Source of the DNA: Promerops cafer
Lineage: Eukaryota; Chordata; Aves; Passeriformes; Nectariniidae
NCBI GenBank assembly: GCA_013398275.1
Contig: VZSE01014929.1
Span: forward strand, 310,001-374,000
Direction: 5' to 3'
DNA length: 64,000 nucleotides
Below are positions 1-11,745 of this stretch, piece after piece. Made by a program: the position numbers and the translations under genes. Position 1 is the first letter of the stretch. Each line of letters opens with the position of its first letter. The notes below the pieces were generated by a model that did no database searches, was not told the DNA's origin, and saw only the letters and a list, made by a program, of their open reading frames with translations.

Positions 1-3000
1 ATTATGCAAATAAGAGGAAAGCAAAGATGTTTGGCCCACTGCTCTGATTATGTAATAGGTATAGAAATATAAATGTTCTGTGCAAGACAGCAAGACATAC
101 GACACAAAGATTTAGAGTGCAAAGACCTAAAATGCTAATCCTTCCTTTGATGTTTATATTGCTTAGCTGGAAAGGGAGGAAATGCATTTTTCATTCTTTG
201 ATGCTGTGAAAGGGAAAGGCCTTTATAAGCAATATACAATCCATATTTATATACTATCCACAGTACTTGGAAACTTTATTCAATATAAGCAGAAGCTATA
301 ATAAGAAAAATAAGCCAAAATATCAATAAATAGCAGATGCACACTGTATTTGGGTATGAATAAATTATGTGAGTCATAATGATTGCAACAGCAGGTGGTG
401 GTGTAGTTCAAGACTCTCTGTGATTTCTTGCTTTTTTCCTCATACTCCAAAGATGAAGGCTTGAGACCCCTAATGCCTGGTGCAATTTTTAGCTCTGCAC
501 GTTCAATTGGTGAACAAACTAGAGGCATCTTTTGAATTGTATTAGCTCTGCAAAAAAACATACAGCAAATGGGCTGGTCATCATTTGTGAGTGCTAAAGC
601 TGCTGCTATGACTAATTTATGAACATCCATCCTATTTGTCCTTTCCTCTTTCTTCCTGTCTCATACATCCTATTTTAATTAAGCTTCAGATACGGCGTTT
701 GCTGGGGTAGAGAATTTCCTTGTTATGTTGATTTCAAAGTTTTTTATTGTGGAGCTCTAAGCTGTAATTGGAAACTGATAAAGATTTTGAAATTACCAGT
801 CAACTATGTAAGTGCCATTAGACTTTATTATAAAAACATAAATTGTACAGAATCCGTTCAGGTGAAATTGAACTTCAGTGTGTTTTTCCTTTCTTAATAA
901 CAACCAGCAAGTTTCAAATATTCTGCCTTAGAGAACACAATTTGAAAGTCCTGACTATGCGCAGTATAGTTCTCTTCTACATCATGATTATGCTCTTACT
1001 TTGGAACATGACAGTGTTTCATTTAAATTTTTACAGAGATGGAACACAAAGGTACTAAATATTTAAACATATGTCTAACTGTTTTACTGAACCATAAACA
1101 CTAATAATTTTGGACAGTGAAACCTTTTGTTGATCCAGGCAACTAGTATCAAACAAGTCCTACACATATAGGAAAAAAAGGACTTTTCTCCATGTTTCTG
1201 TACTGCCTTTCTCCGAACAGAATGGGTCTCTATTTACTGTGAAGGTCATGTTTGTATAAGAGCTACTTTCAACTTCTCTTTGTAATTATTGGAAGCAATT
1301 GCACTACCACATAATTTGATGTAGGTGAAGAGGTGAAAGAAACAAGAATAGAAACAATTTTGATGAACTTAACAACAATAATCAGTCTCCTTTTCTGAGT
1401 ATTCTAATTCTTACGTTACTATGTATTAACAGACTCAATAAGAAATATGGGCCTAATGGACATAAACTGAGATTTTCATATAGAATTGCTTCAAGTACGT
1501 CGCACTTAAAAAGAAACCCCATGATGTACAATGCGTAAGTTTTATTAACCTTTGGCCTTTTATCTAGACTGACATTTAAATTCTTTTCCTCATAGTTCAA
1601 CCTTTCTTCTTTCTTCAACCTGCAGTAAAATCATCATGTTGGATTCACAGCTTCCCAATTACCATGACAAAGCAGTGATACCAAAGCCTCAGATTTACTC
1701 TTTCATTAAGAAGCAAGAAAGAGTGGGGTTCAGAACAGAGCTACTTTAACTCTCCTGTCATCTTTTCCTTGTCTGTGAATTATATGCAAAACTACTAAGA
1801 TTTAATTAATGAATTTATTTGCTTTCTCAGCATTCTCACTATTTCTTGGTACTGACAAATTTTGGCTGATGGATTTGAGAACTGTTCAATGTAAAAATGT
1901 ATACAAATACTCTACATTCACAAATAGTGGTAGAGCTGTATGTTTTGTTACCAAAGTTGTGTGTTATGAACCTTTAGAAATTAAATCAGCAGTTGTCCAA
2001 AATAAGTTCTATTTCAGAACTGAACATTTTGTTCATCAGTCTACTGCAAAAACAAAGCTTTGCCCATTTAATTGTCAAAAAATAAATTAGTCAAAGTATC
2101 TATTTAGAAGTTATTTACTTCAGATGTTCATGAATTATTTATCTCAATATTTCTCCTGTTTAACTGCGATACCATATTCCCTTAATTAGCTACAAATATC
2201 TTAAATTAGAGAGGGGCAGCTACTAGAGGAGAATTTCCATATTAATATGGGTTTTATTTATAAATGTTTACTGCTCCTTTACAAAATACTGCATAAGTGT
2301 ATTGCATATACTTTGCAATTTACTAATGTAGGCTGGGGAAGCCTCAAACTTGGCTGTCTTATTCTTACATATGTTCAGATTTGGATGCTCTGTTTTACAC
2401 ATGTAAACAGAAACCTTACAGCCTATAATGGGTTTTGCAGTTGGGTTCTTTATTCTTTGTTTAGAGACTTGGTGGTCAAATGTAGAGATTTTGGATGTTT
2501 GATTGGACCAACATACCATTCATCTATGTAACACAATTTCCTAAAGGCCTACTGACATTAACCATCCTAGATTCCAGATGAACGCATTTCTCTTCTCTTC
2601 TCTACAGTTTTGCCTAAGAGGTAAAATCAATACACAGCTCCATGTTTCTCCCTGAATGCTTGGACTGAAATCTTTCCTCTACTGAAGGCAGCAATAGTTT
2701 TTCTCACTGACTTCAAAGAGGCCAGTGTTTCACCTTTACATTCCCTGTTGGATACTGCTTTCCCCTTTAAGCTACCACATATCATAAAAATTACTGTGCT
2801 TTGAAAATTGTAATGCACCACTGTAAAAACTGTAATGCCACAAGGTAGTGTCAATATGTATTTTTATGCAGTGGAAGGAGGAGGAAATAAACAAGGAGAG
2901 ACAAATCTTTGTAGTTAAAAACTGAGAGTTTTTGTTGCATTTATAAATGAAAATACATCCTTTCAAGCAATAAAACCCCCATGCACCTGCTCAGTACCAT

Positions 3001-3679
3001 TCCACCAAGGGCAATCACAAGGCAACCACAGGTTTACCAACAAATCTCTTCTTATAATTTCTCAGTCACAAAGAAGGTTAGAAATGGGATTTTGAGCTCT
3101 AAGGGGTTTGTGAGAAAAGTGCAAATATCCAACATGTTCTGCAGATCTTAGGTATTGAACCGTTATCCTGGCGAAACCTAGATTTTAGTAAGTTCAACTT
3201 CATTTTAAGATATGGCATCATGGATTACCTTGCTTCTTTAGTTAACTTTTTCCAGTCATTCTTCTTCTGCCTGAGATGCTTTGCTGTAGTTTTAAGCATC
3301 CATACCAAATATATATAAGGAAAAGAGGATCAGGTTTGTCTTTAATTCTAAACCAGATAAAGTTATCTTGCATGCAGACTGTAGAGGACTATAGATGAGG
3401 AGAGATGGTGAGCAATAGGAATAGGAACTATAACAATTTGAGCTGTTGGCCCCTTTTAACTTCCTAACTCAGGTCCATTTAAGTATGTGACATCCCTGAC
3501 TTTGAAGGGAAGGCCAGGTCTTGGTCCCAGTGCAGAATTTCTGTATTTCTAATCCTATATTTGTGATCTGAGGGGAGTGGTGGGGTGGTGCATATTTGGA
3601 CTTCAAAGATAAAAGCTCAGCTGAAGAAAAATTTTGATGAATAGATAGTAAAGAATATTTCTATTGCGTAAGTAGGTTG

Positions 3680-3840
3680 CTGTAAATATATATACTTATA
3701 TATGGTCTGTACCTACAAAGAAAAAAAGCACAACTCAGGAAACCTTTTAATGGAAATCTTGTAAAAAACCCCAAACATATACATATATATATACATACAC
3801 ACATATATATATAGTCTGTACCATAAGTAGAAATTTGCTA
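3680..3840. repeat. TA/CA-rich simple sequence with duplicated motif
   Basis: Alternating TA and CA dinucleotides occur twice, about 100 bp apart. Each is followed by a similar motif: ATATATGGTCTGTACC in the first and ATATATAGTCTGTACC in the second. This suggests a small local duplication around a microsatellite. No coding potential is seen. Confidence 0.6.
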
Positions 3841-4009
3841 AGTAGCTATCTAAGACTGACGATGAAAAAACTGACCAAGTAAATGAAAGCAAAATGAAAT
3901 CTCCAGTTTAAACCACCATCAGAGGTAAACAGCCCCACCAGGAAGAGAATGAATGTCTCCTGATAGTCAAGCCAGGAGTCTATCTACAATACCTGTCATA
4001 GCTCTTATC

Positions 4010-4064
4010 TGGTTTGGGTTTTTTTCTGGTTGGATTGGTTTGTTTGGGGTTTTTTCCTAAGGAA
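4010..4064. repeat. T/G-rich low-complexity tract
   Basis: The tract is made of T runs separated by GG or GGG, with TTTGG-like units. On the minus strand it reads as A runs with CC. Similar A/C-rich tracts occur at 42.28 and 54.78 kb on the opposite strand. It is simple sequence with no function inferred. Confidence 0.6.
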
Positions 4065-4526
4065 AAAAGAATGCTTGATTAAGCTAATTCTTTGGCTTAC
4101 TCCATTTGGTGCATAATTAACTGAATATTGAATAGTCATTTTGCATGTTATATAAAATCAGCTTAAGTGGACAGGAAAATATTCAGAGTACAAATGAGCT
4201 TTTATCAGTGACTGAAGATCCTATTGTCTATGATTCAAAAGGAAAGTAAACAGAGGTGCCTATACCCAACATGTCTTTCATTCCATAGATGTAATAAGGA
4301 AACAAAACCTTGGAAGTCCTGTTCTCATTATTATTCTGACATTTTGAAGCTTTCAAAAACATTATGTGAAATGCAAATTTTAGGGAATTTTATCAGAGGC
4401 AAGCACTTCAAATGATATGATTCTAAAATTGCACAATAAATTAAAGATATAATTGGATGAAAGCTATGTAAAAGAGTCATAAGTAAGTGTCTGTGTGCAA
4501 ATAACATTAACACATCGTAACCTTAC

Positions 4527-4644
4527 CTGGGCAGAATGGGGGCTGTAAAAGTGTTGAGGATTATTTGGTTCAGGTTTGCAAGTTCTTGGCTGCAGAGAAG
4601 ATGCAGTGCAGGATTTCAAGGCCCAGGCAGTTCCCCAGGGAATG
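4527..4644 (-). other. Candidate internal exon (118 nt), unproven
   Basis: Reading the minus strand, a pyrimidine-rich acceptor ending in CTTTTCACAG precedes position 4644, and a strong donor GTAAGG follows position 4527 after CCCAG. Only one of the three frames is open throughout. It enters with one base that completes a codon, runs 39 codons and leaves at a codon boundary. It begins IPWGTAWALKSC and ends YSPHSAQ. I recognise no protein family. The exon could belong to a coding gene or a long non-coding RNA, or it could be a decoy, since such chance signals are common in long introns. Its entry phase fits the exit phase of the candidate exon at 18160-18215 on the same strand. Confidence 0.2.
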
Positions 4645-6005
4645 CTGTGAAAAGAAAGTTGAATGACATTCAGTTGAAATTCTGCTGTGAACTCCAATAA
4701 AAGGACAACCCTTTTAAGGGTCTGCGGAGGTTCCATTTAGCAGCGGTTGGTTTGGACAAGAGCATAAGGATCACTGTGTTCTCATAAAGTTCAGAAAATT
4801 AAGAGAAAGAGCTCCACCATAGAAACAGCAAAGTATTTTTATGTCTTCAGCAAGAAATGCCTCAGAAGAATGAATAATTAGACGGAATGACTTGCTAAAG
4901 ACCAACCTCTTATATCACAGTTCATCCTGAAAAGAAAATGGAAGTGACTGGTACAAATGTTAAGGATTAAGTCAAAGCGTATCCTGCTTCAGGAGTGCCA
5001 ATGGGAAACGGAAGAAATTTGCCCGTGGTTAATGAAGATTAACCCTGCACACTCACCAAAGTTTGTGGAATTACAGTCAAACGTAGGATAGGGCAAAGAA
5101 GGTTTTTCACCAGCCTTTATTGGCCCTGTTGGCTACCTCTGACAGCATTTTAAACACTCAGTTAAAAAAAAAAAAAAAAGAATTAAGCAAAATTTTCCTT
5201 CTTTTACCCCTAGCTGGGAAGAGCAGCCAGTAGGAAGAGCAGTGGAATTTTAAACAAGCCTGTGCCGTGGATCACCCTACTTGGAAAAAAGCAAAAACTG
5301 AGAAGGATGTGCTTCTGTGTCTGTGGGACACCATCCATATACATATTTGTGAGTGTGTATCTGTGTGTGTCTGTGTCTGTGTGTGCACCACTGCTCACAC
5401 ACACGTAGCCTTGGGTAAGCCAGAAACATTTCACGACTGGCGGGATATGAAACAATTTTTTTCTCTACACTGATACAGAAAAAGAAATAATTTTTGTGGT
5501 CATTAGAAAGCTGCACATAATTTTCTTAAAACATTTTGCCACATCTGGAGCCCTATTTTCCTCTCCATAGGCTGCTTAACTCTTATTAATATCAATGGGG
5601 GTTATGCACACATGTGGAGAATAAATTAGATTCTTCATTGTTTCCTTCTGATAAAATTAAATGTTCTTTCCACATGTTAAAATTAACTCACATACTGTTG
5701 TTCTCAGGGTATTGGATATAGAGAGCATTAGTTGTTAGTTGAATCTTACAATATTTTGCCTCTTAAAAAAAGACTTTATCCTACTCCTTTTAGAATCAAA
5801 GTAGTTGTCAAAAGCTTCATTCAGAACTTGAGTTTTGTGACTGTTGATTTCATCCTTGGGCTGTATGGAAACCCTTGTCTCCCAGTATCGTGCATTATTC
5901 AGACTAGATTTCTGATAGTAGTTTCTTCATAATAATAAATGGCTAACCACTTTTCCAGTCAAATTTTTATCAATCAATTCTTATTTCCTTTTTTCTTATT
6001 TACAG
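4645..6005. other. Unique sequence with poly(A) and TG tract
   Basis: No gene is recognised. The stretch holds a 16-base A run (5164-5179) with no AATAAA close upstream, and an imperfect TG/CA tract at about 5346-5404. The short overlapping frames across the TG tract are products of the repeat. Confidence 0.65.
5346..5404. repeat. Imperfect (TG)n/(CA)n microsatellite
   Basis: GTGTGT runs interrupted by TC and TA are followed, after a short break, by a CACACAC stretch, so both polarities of the dinucleotide lie side by side. Frames in this area encode V/C or T/H repeats and are not credible proteins. Confidence 0.75.
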
Positions 6006-6075
6006 ACATTGGAAGAGAAATGTTTCTGTCACAGCCAGGAGCAGGACTGTCTCAAGTTGTTTTCCTGTTATGCCT
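6006..6075 (+). other. Candidate internal exon (70 nt), unproven
   Basis: A long pyrimidine tract ends in TTTCTTATTTACAG just before 6006, and a near-consensus donor GTAAGTG starts at 6076. All three frames are open across the 70 bases, so the reading frame cannot be assigned from sequence. One frame contains several cysteines (KCFCHSQEQDCLKLFSCYA). No family is recognised. The splice signals are among the best on the plus strand of this window. The exon could be part of a non-coding transcript or a decoy. Confidence 0.2.
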
Positions 6076-9000
6076 GTAAGTGAAAAACACTAAATGAATT
6101 TTCACTGACACGAATTTGAGACACAATTTAAAACCATTATACAGGGAATCATTATTGTGCATGATTTAGTATATGCAAGATCCTGGGAAGGATTTTATAC
6201 TCTTTGAAGTGTTTTTTTTGCAGGGCAAATTATTATATTTATAGAAGACCTATTAATATTTATCCTTGACATTGCACCCAAGAAATAGCTACAGAGACTA
6301 TTCCATAGACCTTTTGCCATTTTTAGAACATGGAACGCTGACCGTTAACGTTCAGCTCAGTCGTAAACGCCATTCCCCGAGGGATGATGACATCCAATAA
6401 ATTGGACCAGTTTCTAAGAAGCTGCATCCCCCATGCATCTCTCACTAGCAGAGAGTGATTAAGCTTTATAACTTCCTAGGACAGCAGTGGAGATGCAGCT
6501 GCAAATGGAATAGTGTGTCAGTAAAGCCTGCCTAACTGTCCCAGAAGTGGTGTGAGGTGGGGGAATGCCTGCAACTTGAGACACCGAGGGATCCCGTAGC
6601 ATTATGAGCCTCTTGTTGTAGATACACTCTTGGAAAATAATTTGACAGAACTCTACTGAATAAAACCTGTGTGAGCTCAGCTTAAAGCCACAGTTAAGAA
6701 AAGTGAAGAAGTCAAAAGAGCTCATACCAATGCCATCAATGGAGTCAAGAAACGGGGCTCATTGAAGTTACTTGATTCAGCAATCAAGCCAGTATTAACA
6801 GATAAAAACTGATGATCAAATTAGCAGAGAAGAAATTGTATAAGAAATAGATTTATCAAAATCCAGAATCAGCATTATTTTTTCAGTATTATTTATTTTA
6901 GTGTTTTTCTAGTGGACAGCAGTTTTTCACTGCAATTCATGAACCATTTAGACTTTGATTTTTTTTTCTCAGAACTATAGCTAGCTCTCCTAAGCTTTGG
7001 GATTTTGCTTTTGTATTATAAGCTCACTATGCCACAGAATATCTTTACAACCTTGAAACAAGATGCAATCTTTTGATGTCTAGTTGCACTTACTTTTCAA
7101 ATTTTGTCTCAGTTTTTCTTTCTAATTGCAAGAATATATCTCAAAATATGTTGGAAAGTGCAAACTACAGTTTGTGATATTTATTTTTACTCCTTGCTTT
7201 AATTTCTGAATGTCTTTCAGGCTTAATTGGGGCTTGACATACCTTCTGGGTGCTAGGATGCTCTAGTTTGAGAAATTGTGGCTTAAGAAGGCATGCTATG
7301 AACCATTCAAGCCCCCCATAGTGAATGGAATCCACAATATGAGGACGCCTAAATTAAGGCACCTAGATGCCTTAGTGACTTAGGTTCCACTGTAGTAAAT
7401 CAGGATTTTGTCTGTCACCCATGGATCTCAAAGAGCCATTCAGCTGCCAGTCAGGTAACAGGTGTCTGTTTTAGAGAGGGAGGCTGATTCTGCTCTGCTG
7501 CATCTGAATCCCATCAGCTCATACCCAGAGCTTCAAAAAAATTGGATGTTCTTCCAAATCTTCCATCTTATTAAGCTCCAGCTACAAAGATCAGAGAATA
7601 AGATCTGATTTACAAGTTTTAGTCCACTTGATTAGAATGAGGGGTTTGTTTTACTTGGCCGATCGGTTCTCTTCATTTTGTTTGAGACAATTGCCCTGTG
7701 GTGGTCTCAGTAATCACACAGGGAAGATATGTTACATACAGCCTTATTTTCTCTATCTGAGCCTTTTTCATGCTTGAGAATAATCTTAACCTATTTAAAT
7801 TTTTTTTTAGGAGTATGTGCCATGTACAGTGAAACAGGATCCTGCAGTGGCTGAGACATTTGGAGCTGAGGAAATTAAACAGTCTATTTCAATGTTATTG
7901 AAATAGAAAATGTTATGGACTTTCTCAGGTGCTCTCTAAGTTTTCTGAAGCTCCCTGGGCCAAAACGTTCCTAAGCCTGGGTATGTGTGGTATGAGAAGG
8001 GCCTTCCTTCTCCCCCACTTGATGGAGAGTCCCATCTCCCTGTTGCTTTTCTTCACACCATTGTAATGGAAGAATTAATTAGTGAATCTTAAGCTTCCCT
8101 TAAAGTAAAAATTCTAGCATTTTTAGCATTTAAAATAACTAAGAAGCCAAAAAATCCTTCCAACCAAAGTTATGGTTGAATTAACTTTTCAAATAAATCC
8201 CAGAATACAAATTATTACAAGCTCAAGGGGAGCACATTGCCTCTTTGTCCTGACAAAAAAACATTGTGCAAATGAGTTTACTATAAAGACATATTGGAAC
8301 CAGTCTGGAAGACAGCACACCAGTTAAGTTTTTGCTGGCATGGAGTCTCTCCATTAAGGTCACTGTCTCAAAATATTTTTCAGAAAGAAATCCTGCTACT
8401 TTGTAGAAAGTGAGCGGTTCTAAAATAACAGTGGGCTGATAAACTCTTTCCTGTTAAAGACCCTCCACTGTCCAAAATGATTTCTCAAGTAAAGTGGGTG
8501 CAAGCTCAAAGTAGAGATTTAGAGCTTTGCACAGGAGTCAAAGGCTGATCTATGCTCTAGAAACACACAACTGTATTGGCATCTTGAAAGCATATTGATT
8601 TAATTATTGCTTAGCTATTTTCTCTGGAACTCTCACTATCATACTGGATACGTTTCACAAGCTGATAACAAATACCACACATGTAGCTCCAGCCCCTACA
8701 AGCAGCAGTCTATGCACTTTTAAAGGCAGACTTTTTTTTTTCAAACAGATTAACACATGAGAGCAAATATCATCAGTTGTCTTCAAGGGAGGAAGCTTTT
8801 GGCTGTTGCAACTTTAGTTTCAAACTAGTCAGGAGATTTTGCTGCAGAAATATACAATAATTTAATTGCTTAAGGCTTTTGGGATTCTGACAGGGATGCA
8901 AAGCTGTGCAGTTGTGTTTGTGAATGATTTTTTTGCCACTGCAGATTCTTCATTCAAGACCAATTGGCCACATGTGTTGATAGTTAACACTAAGGATGAA

Positions 9001-11617
9001 TAATTTCTGTTTTTCATGAAGGTATCAAGAGCCTCTGTCAGATAAAATGGAAGAGTAAATGACACTGAAGTATCGCACTGAAAGATTACTTGTTAACCTT
9101 GCTATGGCTAATAAAATTCTAATTTGCAGTCTTGATTCACTACAGTTGATGTGCGTGTGAGTAACACGGAATTACTCTGGTTCAAGCTGTTAAAATATGA
9201 GACCTACATGAAAAATATATTATGCAGGAAAGAATTATCACTTATTTCCCCCCCTGAACTGAGGTTAATCTATACTTTCTGTCCACTAGGTATTCTCGGA
9301 TTTACAATTCTGTTCTCTTAAAACCCAGTTAATTGCGTTAAGTGCAGTTGGAATGTGTTCAGAGATGACATTGGAGTTCTGATTATTGAGCATATATTAA
9401 AACATGAGGGTTCAACAATCTAAATGTATTAGCTATCTATCAGTGATACAATAAATTTCTCTAGTTTACACATAGGAAAGAAACAAAACACCTCCTAGAT
9501 CAAGTCCCAGTGTGGTGCCTTGAACTTCTTGATACTTTTAGTATTCGTTAAAACGCATAAAATGCATTTTTAAGGAAATAAAATATGGCTACTTGCTCTG
9601 AGCTTGCATTTGGTATAAGGCACAGTTATGAATTATTTCTGCAGGTGGATTTTAATACACATTGTCCTGTCTACTTTATGTTATGACTAAATTATCCTCA
9701 TTCTGCAGACTCAAACCAGAACCTCTGTAAGCTGTAGAGCAGCTGTACACAGCCTCTGTCACTACTTTCTTTTAGTCACATCTTAACCACAAGATCCTTC
9801 TTTAATTATAGTAGTACTTTTGCAGGAACAAACATGTATAATGAAATCTCACACTCTGCTTTTGCCCAGAACAATTAATGAAATAAATTGGTTTTGAGTA
9901 CAGTATCAAATTCCACAGTTGTGGATTTAATTATATAGAAATTTCATTTCTGTAAGCTGTACCCTTTGTATTATTTAGGATTGTGGATGGAAGTGAATCA
10001 AACAGTATTTATGTCAGAGCTGTGAACTGATGGCAATGCAGCGTGCCTTCTCATTTTTCACTGTGTCACATCCACTTTTGACTGAACTTTCATTTTAAAA
10101 GTTAATAGTTTGTCATTCATATGAAAAAGCAAGGACTCTTCAGTGAGCTGGTTATTTATAGGTAAAATATACAGAAAATCTCAAGTTCCTTAAACCAACT
10201 TCTTGCAAGATCTCTGCTTTTATTTACTTCCTGAGAAACAACTTTGACATAAGTGTCATGGCTTGTCCTTATCTTGAAATTTGCTGTAAAGTTAGAACAG
10301 TTTTGGATGCCAAGTTCTTACCCTCTTCACCTTTGCAGAAGTGCTCACGAAACATATTACTCGGGGTTGTCTTCCTGTCCCCTCTGTATAATCACAAAAC
10401 CAACAGTGAAAATACCCAACTTTAACTGTAAAGCTTTGAGAATACAAAGGCTTGTGCATACAGTCTATGCCCGATGTCTATTCCCTGCTATCTTAACAAT
10501 ATTTTGGTTTGCACTCATCTGGAAGACCTCTGCTGGAGGAATTTTATAATTTTTTCAGAACTGTTAACTTGGTACCCAGTGAAACTTCAGAGCATTTCCA
10601 TGTTACTTGATGGGAATAGGAAAGACCCAAATTTTTTTTCCAGAAATCACTTAATTGATCTTTCTATGGTACTCATCTGCACTGAGATGTGGAATCCTGG
10701 ATATTATTACTTTAGTCATCTCAATGCACCTTATAAAAAATCTTGGCTGCTTTAAATGAAATGGGGTCAAATTTCTGATGGCTTGATGATGACACTGCCA
10801 AAACCAAAAATTGCCTTAAGTAATGATAAACCACAGTGAAGGATTTTATATAAAGCTCCTTCCTTTATACCTGAACTGCCTCAACCTGTTAAACATTCTG
10901 AGCTGCAACAGTGGAAGAGAATGGGGAAACATGGATGTCAGTAGGTGACTGACAATTCTGCCTCACACAAAGCTTTAAATGAAATTATCAAAGGAGGACA
11001 GAAATATCCATTGCCAAAGACTGAGATTGCAACATTCCCAGCCACACTGATACATTTCTCTGAGAACACCTCAGAGCTGACAAGGGGAACGTTTACCTAC
11101 CATCACTTCTTGTAGGAGTAGAAAAATTTTGTTTAGCAGTTGTGCTTTAAATTAAAGGAAGTGTTTTGTTCCAGTGACCTGGAGTCAGTCAGAGGATAAA
11201 ATCTGTGCGCTTTCTTTTTGTGCCAAGGTAGGAGAACCAACAATTATAAAAGGAAGCTATGTTCCCTCACACCTTTCCTGCCTGTTTTCTGAAAGCAGAT
11301 CTTCCACCCTGCTGGTTACAGCCTGCCAGCTTTTATTTGTGTTAGTTTTCCCTACCCGGTGTTAGAGTAGGTTTTAGTGTCCTCTCCACAATGTTAGTCC
11401 TTTCACACAATTTCCTGTGTCTTGCTCCTGCTATGTTGTGAAAACAGTGATTGAACATCATCGTGGTGCACTGTGGTAGCACTTCCAAGAGCCTTGATGG
11501 CACCTCCCACAGACAGTCTGCTCAGGGTTATTTTCCTCATGGTTGTGCTCTCAGAAATCTGTGTCAGTTGCCAGGAGAGGAAGAAATGTGGTCCCTGCGA
11601 GTGCAAGGGTTGTGTCT
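6076..11617. other. Unique AT-rich non-coding sequence
   Basis: No gene or RNA gene is recognised. Open frames do not exceed about 100 codons. Near 7.33-7.41 kb is a motif of the form GGCACCTA...TTAGTGACTTAGG that recalls an old amniote interspersed repeat; it is too decayed for me to name. A short segment at 11175-11227 has an acceptor (TTTGTTCCAG) and a fair donor (AAG before GTAGGA) with one open frame, but I give it little weight. Confidence 0.65.
7330..7412. repeat. Possible decayed ancient interspersed repeat
   Basis: The words GCCTAAATTAAGGCACCTAG and TTAGTGACTTAGGTTCC are partly inverted copies of one TTAGGCACCTAA-like theme. I associate that theme with old palindromic amniote repeats. 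No boundaries or target-site duplication can be seen. The identification is weak. Confidence 0.25.
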
Positions 11618-11745
11618 GGTCTCCTCTGACGTGCCGGTGGTTGCTGCCAAGGGCTGCTCCCGGGCGCGGTGCTGCAGCCTCGCGGTTGGGCGTAAAGCCG
11701 TAATGTAAACTGCGCAAATCTCGGCCGCGCTTGCCGCTGTCTCTC
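11618..11745. promoter_or_regulatory. Short CpG-dense patch
   Basis: About 15 CpG dinucleotides fall within roughly 125 bases, whereas the neighbouring kilobases have very few. The patch could be a small unmethylated regulatory element, an orphan CpG island or the remnant of a GC-rich repeat. An overlapping plus-strand frame (11473-11703) reads a hydrophobic stretch followed by CQERKKCGPCECKGC, which looks like a secreted cysteine-rich peptide. It has no recognised homologue and overlaps long frames on both strands, so I do not call a gene. Confidence 0.3.

Larger units (their letters stand above)
1..4526. other. Unique AT-rich non-coding sequence
   Basis: No recognisable gene, RNA gene or interspersed repeat is visible. 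Open frames on either strand stay under about 120 codons and have no family signature. The stretch holds the TA/CA-rich tract near 3.7-3.84 kb and a T/G-rich tract near 4.01-4.06 kb. A moderately GC-richer piece near 3.48-3.6 kb shows nothing further. Confidence 0.7.

Noticed and set aside
5164..5179. Poly(A) run as a retrocopy tail
   Set aside because: No polyadenylation signal upstream and no flanking duplication; a simple homopolymer.
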